DNA of 64,000 nucleotides, from the NCBI GenBank assembly GCA_963774445.1, contig CAVZFC010000019.1:558001-622000 (forward strand), given 5' to 3'. Below the pieces are notes generated by a model that saw only the letters and a list, made by a program, of their open reading frames with translations, was not told the origin of the DNA and made no database searches. Position numbers and translations under genes: made by a program. This stretch comes from CAVUQH01 sp963774445. GTDB lineage: Bacteria; Myxococcota_A; Polyangia; Haliangiales; Haliangiaceae. Positions 7,806-20,563 of this stretch are shown here, piece after piece. Positions within the stretch are counted from its first letter, which is position 1, and each line of letters opens with the position of its first letter.

Positions 7806-9083
7806 ATGGATGGGGGGGATCGGGCGGGCGACCGCAAGCTCGCGGGCGAGCTGATTCGCTCGCGTCAGGCGCAGGGCTCGTACGAGATCACCCGCGCCAC
7901 GCTGATCCTGGTCGCCACCACCATCCCGTTCGTCGCCTACGTCTGGCTGGCCATCAACTCGTCGCTAGCGCCGCGACTGGCCGCGATCGCCGTCGCGGTG
8001 GCCGGCTACGAGGGCGCCATGCTGCTGGCCTATCGCCGCGGCCTGTACCGGCCGTGGGTCAACTGGATCAACGCCACGCTCGAGATCTCGGCGGTCAGCG
8101 CGGTCATCGTCATGGACGCCGAGATGCAGGGACCCGAGTACGCCTTCACCAGCGCGCCCGCGTTCATCTACGCCATCGCCATCCTGGTGTCGGCGGTGCG
8201 CCTGCGCCGGGCGCTCAGCCTGTACACCGGCCTGCTGGCGTCGGGCTCGTACCTCTTGCTCTACCTCCTCTACCGCGATCGCATCGCGCCCGAGATGCTC
8301 ACGCGCCTGCCCAGCTTGCAGGCGTGGAACGTCGGCCAGCGGGCGCTGTTCCTCGCCTTCTCCGGCTTCGTCGCCTACCTGGTCTGCGTGCTCATGCGCC
8401 GCAACATCGGCGAGCTGATCGTCAGCCTGCGCCGCCGCCTGCGCGCCGAAGAGACGCTGGGGCGCCACGTGTCGCGCCCGGTAGCCGCCCTGCTGGTCGA
8501 CACCAGCTCGACGGAGCTGGGCTCCGAGCGGGTGATCACCGTGTTGTTCGCCGACATCCGCAACTTCACCCGCTTCAGCGAGGAACGCTCGCCGGCCAGC
8601 GTGGTCGCGTTTCTCAACGACTATCTCGACCGCGCAGCCGAGTCGGTCGAGCGCCACGGCGGCATCGTCAACAAGTTCACCGGCGACGGCCTGATGGCGA
8701 TCTTCGGCGCCCCGCACGACGATCCGGATCACGCCGCTGGCGCCGCCCGCGCGGCCGTGGACATGCAGCGCGATCTGCGCGACGTGCGCGGCGAACGCAA
8801 CCTGCCCGAGCTGCGCCTGGGCATCGGCGTGCACACCGGCCCGGCCGTGGTCGGGCTGGTCGGCTCGGCCAGCCGCTCCGAGTACACCGCCATCGGCGAC
8901 ACCGTGAACCTGGCCGCGCGCATCGAAGAGCTGACCAAGTCGGTCAACGCCGACGTCTTGCTCAGCGATGCCACCCGCGCGGCGCTGGGCGAGCGCGCCG
9001 TGGTCCGCACCGTCGGCGAGGTCAACATCCGCGGGCGCGCGCGGCCGGTGAAGGTGCACGCGTTGATCGAGATCACAGGGTGA
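7806..9083 (+). CDS. Membrane-bound class III adenylate/guanylate cyclase
   Basis: 425 residues. The N-terminal 200 residues hold about six membrane helices, ending at YLVCVLMRRN. A short coiled linker leads to the class III catalytic domain (240-425). The metal-binding aspartates are Asp250 (VLFADIRNFTRFSE) and Asp294 (KFTGDGLMAIFGAP). Lys290 and the YTAIGDTVNLAARIE segment, with Asn368 and Arg372 as transition-state residues, fit ATP rather than GTP as substrate. The enzyme should make cAMP at the inner membrane in response to a signal sensed by the helical domain. Confidence 0.9.
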   Translation: MDGGDRAGDRKLAGELIRSRQAQGSYEITRATLILVATTIPFVAYVWLAINSSLAPRLAAIAVAVAGYEGAMLLAYRRGLYRPWVNWINATLEISAVSAVIVMDAEMQGPEYAFTSAPAFIYAIAILVSAVRLRRALSLYTGLLASGSYLLLYLLYRDRIAPEMLTRLPSLQAWNVGQRALFLAFSGFVAYLVCVLMRRNIGELIVSLRRRLRAEETLGRHVSRPVAALLVDTSSTELGSERVITVLFADIRNFTRFSEERSPASVVAFLNDYLDRAAESVERHGGIVNKFTGDGLMAIFGAPHDDPDHAAGAARAAVDMQRDLRDVRGERNLPELRLGIGVHTGPAVVGLVGSASRSEYTAIGDTVNLAARIEELTKSVNADVLLSDATRAALGERAVVRTVGEVNIRGRARPVKVHALIEITG

Positions 9084-9213
9084 CTCGACCCCGATTTCGC
9101 CGTGATCTGTCGGTGTTCCCGCTGACAGTAGACGGCTTCCTGTGTGTCGCATGCGGGTCGATGCGTACATTCTGCGGTGGACCCGGCGAGCGCAGCCGCT
9201 ATCATGGGGCGTC

Positions 9214-10767
<1,554 letters not shown>

Positions 10768-10771
<4 letters not shown>

Positions 10772-11622
10772 CCCATCTCCGTATCTCAGTCGCCGCGCTG
10801 GCCGTGGCGCTCGCGCTCGTAGCGGGCGCCGGCCGCGCCAGCGCCGATCCCAAGGGCAAGCCGACCAAGGCGCAGATCGCCACCGCCAAGGCCCACTTCA
10901 CGGCCGCCCAGCAGGCGCAGGCCGAGCAACACTGGGACCTGGCCGCGGCCGAGTATCAGGCCGCCTACGACGCGATGCCCGACCCCGAGTTCCTCTTCGA
11001 CATCGGCGAGGTGAACCGGCTGGGCGGCAAGCGCAAGGAAGCGATCACCGCGTTCCAGAAGTACCTCCAACTGGAGCCCAACGGCCGCGGAGCACCGTCG
11101 GCGCGGCAGTCGATCAAGGAGCTGCAGGCGGTGCTTGCGGCCGAGGATGCGGCGCGAAAGGCGCAAGAGGCCGAGGCCGAGCGCAAGCGCAACAAGCAAA
11201 CCGAGGCAGCCGTGCAGCCGACCGACGCCACCCCCGAGCCGACCAGGACTGACGACGACCAGCCGGAGATCGACCTGGCCGCGCCCGCTCCGCACGCGCC
11301 CGGCCGCGGCTTGCGCATCGCCGGCATCGCCACCGCTGGCGTCGGCGCCGCGGCGGTGGTCGGCGGCGTGCTACTCGGGCTTCACGCCAAGTCGATCAGC
11401 AACGACCTCTCGGGCAGCAACGCCTTCGATCAGTCGAAATACGACGCCGGCAAGGCGGCCGAGCGCAACATGTTCATCGCCTATGGCGTCGGCGCCGCCG
11501 CCATCGCCGGCGGCGTGACGATGTACGTGCTGGGCAGCAAGCGCCGCACCGCCGAACGGCCGGCGGTCAGCCTGGTGCCGATCACCGGCGGCGTCGCTCT
11601 GACCACGGCGGGGAGCTTCTGA
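10768..11622 (+). CDS. Exported TPR-like protein with C-terminal membrane helices
   Basis: 284 residues beginning at ATG 10768, which overlaps the kinase stop. A signal sequence (LRISVAALAVALALVAGAG, cleavage near ASA) is followed by a tetratricopeptide-type helical region (AKAHFTAAQQAQAEQHWDLA, then EFLFDIGEVNRLGGKRKEAI), a charged Lys/Glu/Ala coiled segment, and two hydrophobic segments at about 180-205 and 228-250. This architecture is common in myxobacterial operons next to PEGA kinases, where it may act as an envelope scaffold or sensor. The stop overlaps the next ATG (TGATG). Confidence 0.8.
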
Positions 11623-12689
11623 TGCGGACGGCGATCGTCACCCTCTCTCTGGCGCTGGTCGCGACGGCCAGTTGCTTCACCCCCAAATTCGACGACGGCA
11701 TCGCATGTGACAACGGCGCCTGTCCGCCCGGCTTCACCTGTGGCAGCGACAACACCTGCCACAGCAACGGCGGCCCGGTGGCGGACGCGGCGACCGACGG
11801 TCCGGTAAACAAACCCAACGACAGCGGCATCGACGCGCCCCCGGCGTCGGACGCGGCGCCCGACGCAATGCCGGTCGAGTGCACCTCCAACGCCGACTGC
11901 CAGGCCCCACCGAGCATGTGCCTCGAGGCCGGCACCTGCAACACCACCACCAACCAGTGCGAGTTCCCCCCCGTCGACTGCAGCGGGATGGATACGAGCT
12001 GCACCAAGGGCACGTGCAACCCCACTACCGGCGCATGCGAGGCGGCGCCGAGCAACGAGGGCAACGGGTGCGGCGCCGGCACGGTCTGCGGCGGCTTCGG
12101 CAGCTGCGGCAGCTTCAGCGATACCTGTGACGAGAGCGGCATGAAGAGCCGCACCTGTCACGACTTCACCTGCGTGTCGGGCGTGTGCAGCCAGGGCGCC
12201 GACTACCAGGACAGTACCGGTTGCACTCGCGACCAGACGGGCGTCACCTGCAATACTGCGCCGCCCACCGGCTGCGACACCTGCGGCGGCTTCAGCGACA
12301 CCTGCGACGAGAGCGGCACGCAAACCTGCACCTGCACCGACTTCACCTGCCTGAGCGGAAGCTGCGTCTCGTCGTCATCGACGTGCACGCAGGGCTGTAC
12401 CCGCAGCAGCAGGGATGGCATCACCTGCTCGCCGACGACCACCAGCGGCTGCGGCTCGTGCAACTACTCGGATGTCTGCGACGAGTCGGCCTCGCAGAGC
12501 TGCACCTGCACCGATCACAAGTGCAGCAACCAGAGCTGCGCAACCAGCACCCGGTCGTGCACCCAGTCCTGCGCGCGCAACACCGACGGCGATGTCTGCA
12601 ACTTCATCGCCTGTGGCAGTACGGGCAAGTTCCACGACGAGTGTTGTTCGGCCGGCGCCTGCACGCAGAGCTGCAGCGCCTGCCAGTAG
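11622..12689 (+). CDS. Cysteine-rich repeat lipoprotein
   Basis: 355 residues. The lipobox VATASC places a lipidated cysteine near residue 18. After a Pro/Asp-rich spacer the protein is a run of cysteine repeats, including three related units built on SDTCDESG followed by CTCTDFTC and a CTQ/CTR turn, then a KFHDECCSAGAC end. Such proteins are surface-exposed in myxobacteria and probably cross-linked by disulfides; no enzyme motif is visible. Being third in the kinase-TPR operon, it could be an adhesin or ligand-binding partner of the kinase's exported part, which is inference only. Confidence 0.82.
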   Translation: MRTAIVTLSLALVATASCFTPKFDDGIACDNGACPPGFTCGSDNTCHSNGGPVADAATDGPVNKPNDSGIDAPPASDAAPDAMPVECTSNADCQAPPSMCLEAGTCNTTTNQCEFPPVDCSGMDTSCTKGTCNPTTGACEAAPSNEGNGCGAGTVCGGFGSCGSFSDTCDESGMKSRTCHDFTCVSGVCSQGADYQDSTGCTRDQTGVTCNTAPPTGCDTCGGFSDTCDESGTQTCTCTDFTCLSGSCVSSSSTCTQGCTRSSRDGITCSPTTTSGCGSCNYSDVCDESASQSCTCTDHKCSNQSCATSTRSCTQSCARNTDGDVCNFIACGSTGKFHDECCSAGACTQSCSACQ

Positions 12690-12696
12690 CGGCCGC

Positions 12697-13192
12697 TCAG
12701 CCGACCCAGGTGATGGACCACTCGCGGACGTCGCCCTCGACGGTCACGTTCGACGACGTCGCCGGTGCGGCGGCCGAGCACGGCGCGGCCGATCGGCGAG
12801 TTGGGGGTGACCACGGTCAGGAACCCGTCGCCGCCGGGCCCGGTGAGGGTCATGCCCGCGCCGACGGGAGCGAGGAAGAAGGTGCGCCCCTCGCCGGTCT
12901 CCTCGTCGTCCACCTCGACCACGGCGCCCACCGCGATGGCGGCGCCGCGCGGCAGCGACTCGGCGCGGAAGGCCGACAGCGTGGCCAGCTCGTGGAAGGC
13001 GCGCTCGGCCCGGCGCCCCTGGCCCTTGGCCAGGCTGGCGTACTCCAGCGCGACCCGGGCGTCGGCGCGCCGCTCCTTGGACGTGGCCCCCTCGCGCGCC
13101 TCCTCGGCTGCGGCCACGCTGGCCCCGTGGGCGGTGCGGGCGATCTCACGCAGCTTGTCCTCGAGCTGGGCGACCAGGGTGCGCTTGTCCAT
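12697..13192 (-). CDS. GreA/GreB-family transcription elongation factor, apparent frameshift
   Basis: The N-terminal coiled coil (MDKRTLVAQLEDKLREIARTA ... RADARVALEYASLAKGQGRR) and the C-terminal FKBP-like domain (IAVGAVVEVDDEETGEGRTFFLAP ... VVTPNSPIGRAVLGRRTGD) are in one frame down to about 12752. One extra C at 12751 then throws the frame; without it the end reads VVNVTVEGDVREWSITWVG and stops at 12697, giving 164 residues, the normal Gre length. Gre factors rescue backtracked RNA polymerase. GGAGG abuts the ATG directly, which is unusually close. Sequencing error is the likely cause of the shift. Confidence 0.78.
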
Positions 13193-13280
13193 CCTCCGTA
13201 GCTAAGGCCGCTGTGGCGCAAAGGGCAAATTTTCGCTTCCGCGAGGGCTCCGGGCTGTAGTACGAACTCTCTTCGTACCC

Positions 13281-13814
13281 ATGAAGACCTTCACCGCTAC
13301 CCTGTTCGCCCTTTCGCTCGTCCTCGCCGCCGGTTGCACGCACACCGACGACCAACCCGCGCAGGCCAACGCCGAAGCGCCCGCGGCCAAGGCCGGGGCA
13401 ACGGTCGAGACCGCGACCGCGACGCCGGCCCAGGCGGCGCCCGCGACCGCGACGCCGGCCCAGGCGGCGCCCGCGACCGCGGCGGCCGGAGAGCACGACG
13501 GCTGCGGCGGCGAAGGCGAGTGCGGCGGCGAGTGCGGCGACGGCGAAGAGTGCGGTTGCGGCGCGGCGATGGCCAACCACCCGCCGCGCAACGTCCCCGC
13601 CGACGCGGTGTGGACCACGCTGCAGGTCAAGGGGATGCACTGCGGCGGCTGCGCCAAGAAGATCGAGACCGCGGTGAGCGCGATGGACGGCGTGTTCGAC
13701 GTGACCGCCGACTACAAGAGCGGCGAGGTTCGCATCGCCACCGCGCCGGGCACGGGCGACGTGCGCGCGCAGGTCACGCCGGCGATCGACAAGCTCGGCT
13801 ACCGCGTCCAGTAA
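13281..13814 (+). CDS. Lipoprotein with C-terminal HMA (heavy-metal-associated) domain
   Basis: 177 residues. The lipobox LAAGC gives a lipidated Cys19. Residues 40-66 carry a short direct repeat (ATPAQAAPAT twice), and residues 74-93 a Cys/Gly cluster (GCGGEGECGGECGDGEECGCG). The HMA domain spans 110-177 with the metal-binding motif MHCGGC (119-124) and LGYRVQ at the end. HMA domains carry Cu(I) or similar soft metals. Its attachment to the membrane with an extra Cys-rich segment suggests periplasmic copper or zinc binding. Confidence 0.88.
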   Translation: MKTFTATLFALSLVLAAGCTHTDDQPAQANAEAPAAKAGATVETATATPAQAAPATATPAQAAPATAAAGEHDGCGGEGECGGECGDGEECGCGAAMANHPPRNVPADAVWTTLQVKGMHCGGCAKKIETAVSAMDGVFDVTADYKSGEVRIATAPGTGDVRAQVTPAIDKLGYRVQ

Positions 13815-13823
13815 CGGCGACGG

Positions 13824-14240
13824 CTACGGGCTGGTGGAGATGCCCCACCAGGCGGTGATCAGGTACTGGCTGATAGATGGCGAGTACCCTTTCACCATCA
13901 CGCCGATCTGGTTCTCGCCGTTACCGGAGAGATAGATGCAGCGCTCGGCCGAGCCCTCTTCGTACGGCCGACAGTCGAACTGGTTGTCGTTCGCTTGGGC
14001 ACCAACCTGGGTGTAGAGATCGATATCCCCGCTGCCGTCGGTCAACACGGTGATCCCGATCGCGTCGGCGGGAAGCGGGATGCTGAAGTACTGCTCTTCG
14101 CCTCCCTGCACCGCCCCGCCGGCGACGAACGAGGTGTCAGTGACCTCGTAGACCTGTTGCGAGACGTTGACCGGATCGCTGGCCGCACAGCCGCCGACCA
14201 TCCCGGCCGCGAGCACGAGCAGAGGAATCGTGCGACGCAT
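13824..14240 (-). CDS. Lipoprotein with PPC-like domain
   Basis: 138 residues from the ATG at 14240 (MRRTIPLLVLAAGMVGGC, lipobox VGGC); longer in-frame starts add only hydrophilic residues. The mature part reads like a bacterial pre-peptidase C-terminal (PPC) beta-sandwich: GGEEQYFSIPLPADAIGITV, GSGDIDLYTQ, and a closing YLITAWWG strand. Two cysteines (FDCRPYEE, ERCIYL) may pair. It converges with the HMA lipoprotein gene, ten bases apart. Function unknown; PPC domains are usually secreted accessory domains. Confidence 0.75.
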   Translation of the reverse strand: MRRTIPLLVLAAGMVGGCAASDPVNVSQQVYEVTDTSFVAGGAVQGGEEQYFSIPLPADAIGITVLTDGSGDIDLYTQVGAQANDNQFDCRPYEEGSAERCIYLSGNGENQIGVMVKGYSPSISQYLITAWWGISTSP

Positions 14241-14371
14241 CACGCCTCGTGTGTACCGCATAGATGGCGTGCCGTCTCTGGGTTTCTTCCCCGACACGCC
14301 GGGGAATCAAGCTCGATTACGGTAGCGGCGAATTAGCGGTCTGGCATACAGGTTCTTCGTGCGACTCCTGC

Positions 14372-14903
14372 TTACGGGCAGAGCACGACCCGGTACGGGC
14401 ATCGCTCGCCGGCCGGGCCCACCGCCACGCCGCGCCGCGCGGACGTGCGCCGGGGTGCCGGTGCAACGACGGTCGGCACGACCGCAACCGGTTCGGGCTC
14501 GGCTGGGTCGCCGGGGCGGGGGATGGCAGTGGCGGTTTGGCCGCCGGCACGCGCGGACCGATGGCCAGTGACACCACCAGCAGCAGCGAGTTAACCAACG
14601 CGCTGCACTGGCCAGCCGGCGCCTCGATGGTGCGCGACACGCCGCCGGGCATGTGCGCGGTGCCGATCAGGCCCCCGCGCTCAGCGGTGACCACGGCGAT
14701 CTCGACCGTTGGCAAGACCACCGCCAGGCGCACGGCGTCTCGGTCAGCTCCGACAGGCGGGCGGCCGCCTGCTCTGCCGTCGGGCAGCCGGGCGAAAGAT
14801 CCACCGCGAGGCGGACCTCGTCGGCGCGTGCGCGGCCGGCCAGCAGCAGAAGCATTGCCGCTGCAATCCCCGCGCTGCGCCGCCCGCCCGACATCCCCGC
14901 CAT
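14372..14903 (-). CDS. Exported protein of unknown function, broken by apparent frameshifts
   Basis: No single frame spans this gene, but three segments join well. The first (from ATG 14903) has a signal peptide, AAAMLLLLAGRARA, then DEVRLAVDLSPGCPTAEQAAARLSEL. Near 14730-14745 the next frame takes over: AVRLAVVLPTVEIAVV, GGVSRTIEAPAGQCSALVNS. Around 14440-14560 a third, Pro-rich frame (EPVAVVPTVVAPAPRR ... CPYRVVLCP) reaches a stop at 14372. The pattern of a GCP motif followed by a conserved Cys before a hydrophobic helix recurs in myxobacterial secreted proteins. The exact indel sites and the third segment are uncertain. Confidence 0.42.
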
Positions 14904-14956
14904 TGTCCCGGACCGGCGGCGCCTGCGCCAGCGAAACATCCTGTACCCTGGAACAG

Positions 14957-15373
14957 GTGAGCCGCTTCTTCGAGCAGGTCTTCGGCATCTACTTCGACGA
15001 CCTGGATCCGTTCCACATCCTGCACAACGCCCGCTATCTGCTGCTGTTCGAGCGGGCACTGGGCGCCTTCTGGATGGAGCTGGGCTTCGGCTCGTTCCAG
15101 GACGACCCGGACCAGTTCCACCTGGTGGCGCGCAACGAGGTCGACTACGTCACCCCGGTACGGGGCGTGTGCAAAGTGCGCGTCCGGGTCTGGATCGACC
15201 GGATCGGCGAGACCTCGCTGACGGTCGGGTTTCAAATGATGCCGCTCGACGAAGATAGCGACCACGCACGGGGCAAGCGGACGATCGTGCGGGTCGACCC
15301 GGCCAACATGCGGCCCACGCCGTGGGGTGCGTCGTTCCGCACCGCGCTGGAGCCATACCTGCGCGGCGAGTGA
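14957..15373 (+). CDS. Acyl-CoA thioesterase, hotdog fold (4HBT family)
   Basis: 138 residues from GTG 14957 with GGAACAG before it. The 4-hydroxybenzoyl-CoA thioesterase-type hotdog pattern is clear: FGIYFDDLDPFHILHNARYLLLFERA, with the DPFHILHNARY motif holding the catalytic Asp, then FHLVARNEVDYVTPV and a strand-rich second half with VRVWIDRIGETSLTVGFQM. It should hydrolyse acyl-CoA thioesters in the cytoplasm; chain length is not predictable. Divergent from the broken exported protein and 45 bases upstream of the PilZ gene. Confidence 0.85.
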   Translation: MSRFFEQVFGIYFDDLDPFHILHNARYLLLFERALGAFWMELGFGSFQDDPDQFHLVARNEVDYVTPVRGVCKVRVRVWIDRIGETSLTVGFQMMPLDEDSDHARGKRTIVRVDPANMRPTPWGASFRTALEPYLRGE

Positions 15374-15418
15374 GTCGCGAAGCTTCCCTTCGCCGCCCGG
15401 CCGTAGGACAATCTCTCT

Positions 15419-15799
15419 GTGGAACGGGACGATGATCGGCGAAGCCAACCGCGGGTGGCGTTCAAGGTTCCGGCCCACATCCTGCTCGGCCCCTCCGAGC
15501 AGATGTATCGCGGCTTCGTCCTCAACCTGTCGCAGAGCGGCGTCTTCGTGATGATGGACCAGGGACCGCAGGTGGGTCCGGCGATCGTCGTGCAGTTCCA
15601 GTTTCCCCACGACACCTGGTGCGAGGCCACCGGGCACGTGGCCCACGCCGACGACATGGGCGTCTACCAGGGGCTCGGCGTCGAGCTGACCCAGCACAAC
15701 CTGCCGTACACCAACTTCATCAGGATGATGATGAAGGCGACGCCGCAGCAGATCATGCACTACATGGACGAGATCAGGCGCATCATCGTGCGCGGGTAG
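15419..15799 (+). CDS. PilZ domain protein
   Basis: 126 residues from GTG 15419. The PilZ signature for c-di-GMP is present: RxxxR as RSQPR (8-12) and the (D/N)xSxxG motif as NLSQSG. A beta-barrel continues through VQFQFPHDTWCEATGHVAHAD and GLGVELTQH. It should act as a small cytoplasmic c-di-GMP effector, for example in motility or polysaccharide control. Its last 17 bases overlap the convergent gene that follows. Confidence 0.85.
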   Translation: MERDDDRRSQPRVAFKVPAHILLGPSEQMYRGFVLNLSQSGVFVMMDQGPQVGPAIVVQFQFPHDTWCEATGHVAHADDMGVYQGLGVELTQHNLPYTNFIRMMMKATPQQIMHYMDEIRRIIVRG

Positions 15800-16340
15800 C
15801 CGTCTCGTCGGGATGGTCTACGACGTAGGCTGCCAGTAGCTCGACCAGCTCTTCGCCGCCGCGCTTGCTCACCTTCAGCTCGCGGCGCGTGCGAAACCAG
15901 GCCCACAAGATCAGCACCGCCGCGACCGCCGGAATGCCGATGGAGGCCTCGGCCGACACCTCGTCGGCCGGTCCCAGCGCCGCGACGCCGGCGGCCAGGG
16001 CGGCCAGCACGCTGAGCCAGTCCCAGCGCTGCATGCGCCGGGTCTGCTGCTCCAGCTCCTGGTGCAGGCGCTCGCGCAGAGCGTCGGTGACCATGCCTCG
16101 CCCGTCGTCGGCCTGGAGCTCGAAGCTGCGCTCGATCAGGGCGCGGGCGACGTAGCCGTAGATCGCCTTGGGCACGGCGTTGGCCAGCTTGCGCGCGCGG
16201 TCGCGATTGCCTGCCCGGAGCAGCTTGCCCATGGCCTCGTTGAACTTGGCCACGTCGAGCATCTCCACGAACAGCCGACTGGCGCGCAGCAAGGCGAGCG
16301 CGACCGCAACGATTCCCCCGGCGTAAACCATCCACGTCAC
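15783..16340 (-). CDS. MotA/TolQ/ExbB-like membrane protein (divergent)
   Basis: 185 residues. An N-terminal helix (MVYAGGIVAVALALLRASRL) is followed by a soluble segment resembling the ExbB/TolQ cytoplasmic loop: MLDVAKFNEAMGKLLRAGNRDRARKLANAVPKAIYGYVARAL. Two further hydrophobic segments (WLSVLAALAAGVAALG and IGIPAVAAVLILWAWF) and a basic/acidic tail complete it. Helix order fits a proton-channel subunit, but no ExbD/TolR partner is next to it, so a divergent or lone family member is the most I can claim. Confidence 0.6.
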   Translation of the reverse strand: MTWMVYAGGIVAVALALLRASRLFVEMLDVAKFNEAMGKLLRAGNRDRARKLANAVPKAIYGYVARALIERSFELQADDGRGMVTDALRERLHQELEQQTRRMQRWDWLSVLAALAAGVAALGPADEVSAEASIGIPAVAAVLILWAWFRTRRELKVSKRGGEELVELLAAYVVDHPDETATRAR

Positions 16341-16405
16341 GCCGGTAGTATCGCACAGCGAGATAGACGAGGAATCCCCGCGATCTTGTGGTATCTGGGG
16401 CGTTG

Positions 16406-18520
<2,115 letters not shown>

Positions 18521-18610
18521 CACGCCACGAAACCATGGCGCCGGCTGACGGGGCCAGCGCAGGATTTTCCGCCCGGGCAGCGCGGTTGCAGGGGTTCTCG
18601 CGCCTGCGGG

Positions 18611-18626
18611 TGGCACGAGAGTTGAA
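18611..18626 (+). promoter_or_regulatory. Candidate sigma-54 promoter for the MacA-MacB operon
   Basis: TGGCACGAGAGTTGAA matches the -24/-12 consensus TGGCACG-N4-TTGCW at 15 of 16 positions, the exception being A for C in the -12 GC. The start codon lies 13 bases beyond, so a transcript from here would be almost leaderless. It is the best sigma-54-like site I found in the window. Confidence 0.4.
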
Positions 18627-18638
18627 CCAACCCGGGCC

Positions 18639-19838
18639 ATGAAGAGCTCGGCTGCGACCGCCGGCACGGCGGCGGATCGAACCCGCGACGTGGAAAAGGC
18701 CCTGGGCGTCGGCGCCGCGGCCGGCGTTCGCCGATGGATCGTCCGCGGGCTGCTGATCCTGATCGCCGCGCTGATCTCGGCATGGATCGCGCGCGGCATC
18801 GTCCGCTGGCGAGAGGTTCCCCCGGTCCAGTACGTCACCGCGCCGTCGTCGCGCGGCGAGCTCGCCGTGACCGTCACCGCGACCGGTGCGCTCGAGCCGC
18901 AGAGCGAAGTCAACGTCGGCTGCGAGGTCAGCGGTCGAGTGCGCGCGGTCAACGTCAACTTCAACGACCCGGTGAAGAAGGGCCAGGTGCTGGTCGAGCT
19001 CGATCCCGAAATCTATCAGGCGCAGCTGCAACAGGCGCGCGCCCAGCTCGAGCTCGCACGCGCGTCGCTGGTCCAGGCCGAAGCGACGCAGAAGGAGGCG
19101 CGGCTGATCAGCGAGCGGCAGGACGCGCTGGTCGCGCGCGGCGCCGTCGCCGTGCAATCGGCCGACAGCGCGCGGGCCACAGCAGCTCGCGCCGACGCCG
19201 GCGTGCGTCAGACGCGGGCGCAGATCTCGGCCAGCCGGGCCTCCGTCAACCTGGCCGACAGCAACATGCGGCGCACGGTCGTGCGCTCGCCGATCGATGG
19301 CGTCGTGCTCGCGCGCAAGGTCGAAGTCGGACAGACGGTGGTCGCCGCCCTGCAGGCGCCGGTGCTGTTCCAGCTGGCCGAGGACCTGACCCACATGCGC
19401 GTGATCGTCGACATCGACGAGGCCGACATCGGCAGCGTCGCGGTCGGGCAACGCGCCACGTTCACCGTCGCCGCCTATCCCACGCGCGACTTCACGGCCA
19501 CCGTGACCGAGGTGCGCAACGCTCCGGACACGACCGGCAAGGTCGTCACCTACGAGGCGGTGCTCGAGGTCGCCAACGACGACCTGCTGCTGCGCCCGGG
19601 GATGACGGCGACCGCCGCCATCGTCACGCACACCGAGGAGAACGCGCTGCTGGTGCCCAACGAGGCGCTGCGCTTCCGCCCCGACTCGGGGGCAACGACC
19701 GGGCACGAGGTCTGGATCCTCCGCGACGGCGCGCCGGCCGCGATCGCGGTAACGCCGGGCGCGTCCAACGGCATGGTCACCGCGGTCACCGGCACCGACC
19801 TGGCGCCGAACACGCCGATCCTGGTCAACCGCAAATGA
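18639..19838 (+). CDS. MacA/HlyD-type periplasmic adaptor of an ABC exporter
   Basis: 399 residues. An N-terminal anchor helix (WIVRGLLILIAALISAWIARGI) leads to the membrane fusion protein fold: lipoyl half-motif VTVTATGALEPQSEVNVGCEVSGRV, a long alpha-hairpin (QLQQARAQLELARASLVQAEA through TRAQISASRASVNLADSNM), the second lipoyl half VVRSPIDGVVLARKVEVGQTV, and a beta-barrel with IDEADIGSVAVGQRATFTV. It links the inner-membrane transporter to an outer-membrane channel, whose gene is not nearby. Its stop overlaps the next ATG (ATGA). Confidence 0.9.
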   Translation: MKSSAATAGTAADRTRDVEKALGVGAAAGVRRWIVRGLLILIAALISAWIARGIVRWREVPPVQYVTAPSSRGELAVTVTATGALEPQSEVNVGCEVSGRVRAVNVNFNDPVKKGQVLVELDPEIYQAQLQQARAQLELARASLVQAEATQKEARLISERQDALVARGAVAVQSADSARATAARADAGVRQTRAQISASRASVNLADSNMRRTVVRSPIDGVVLARKVEVGQTVVAALQAPVLFQLAEDLTHMRVIVDIDEADIGSVAVGQRATFTVAAYPTRDFTATVTEVRNAPDTTGKVVTYEAVLEVANDDLLLRPGMTATAAIVTHTEENALLVPNEALRFRPDSGATTGHEVWILRDGAPAAIAVTPGASNGMVTAVTGTDLAPNTPILVNRK

Positions 19839-20563
19839 CCACCGAGCCGCAGAACGACAGCTGGCCGCCGCTGTTGGAGCTGCGCGGGGTGACCAAGGTC
19901 TACGGCGACGGCGCCGCCGCCGTGCACGCGTTGCGCGGCATCGATCTCCGCGTCGACAACGGCGAGTTCGTGGCGCTGATGGGCGCTAGCGGCTCGGGCA
20001 AGTCAACCTGTCTGAACATCCTCGGTTGCCTCGACGTGCCGACCTCGGGCGCCTATCTGTTCGGCGGCGTGGCGGTCGAGCGGCTGACCCGCGACCAGCG
20101 TGCGGCGCTGCGCCGCAACTTCATCGGCTTCGTCTTCCAGGGCTTCAACCTGCTGCCGCGCACGTCGGCGCTGGAGAACGTCGAGCTGCCGATGATCTAC
20201 CAGGGAGTGCGGGCGCGGCGTCGCCGGCAGCGGGCGCAGCAGGCGCTGGTCAACGTCGGTCTCGAGGGACGCGCGCATCACAAGCCCAACCAGCTGTCCG
20301 GCGGACAGCTGCAGCGGGTCGCCATCGCCCGCGCGCTGGTCACCGATCCATCGGTGGTGCTGGCCGACGAGCCGACCGGCAACCTCGACTCCCGGCGCGG
20401 CCACGAGATCCTGCAGCTGCTCGTGCGACTCAACCGCGAACACGGGCTGACCATCGTCATGGTCACGCACGAGCCGGAGATGGCCCAGTACGCCAACCGC
20501 ATCCTGCATTTCCGCGACGGCGAAGTCGGCGTCGCGCCACCTGCGCTCGAGGCCAGCGCATGA
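19835..20563 (+). CDS. MacB/LolD-type ABC transporter ATP-binding protein
   Basis: 242 residues from ATG 19835. All ABC ATPase motifs are intact: Walker A GASGSGKST, Q-loop FVFQGFNLLPRT, signature LSGGQLQRVAIARAL, Walker B VVLADEPTGNLD and the switch His in MVTHEPEM. It powers export together with the overlapping permease. Separate ATPase and permease genes, rather than fused MacB, are common in this family. Substrates include antibiotics, toxins or lipoproteins and cannot be told here. Confidence 0.93.
   Translation: MTTEPQNDSWPPLLELRGVTKVYGDGAAAVHALRGIDLRVDNGEFVALMGASGSGKSTCLNILGCLDVPTSGAYLFGGVAVERLTRDQRAALRRNFIGFVFQGFNLLPRTSALENVELPMIYQGVRARRRRQRAQQALVNVGLEGRAHHKPNQLSGGQLQRVAIARALVTDPSVVLADEPTGNLDSRRGHEILQLLVRLNREHGLTIVMVTHEPEMAQYANRILHFRDGEVGVAPPALEASA

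Noticed and set aside
11870..12690. Regularly spaced direct repeats that could suggest a CRISPR array
   Set aside because: The repeats are imperfect and in coding frame, and they encode Cys-rich units (SDTCDESG) of a lipoprotein; no cas genes are near.
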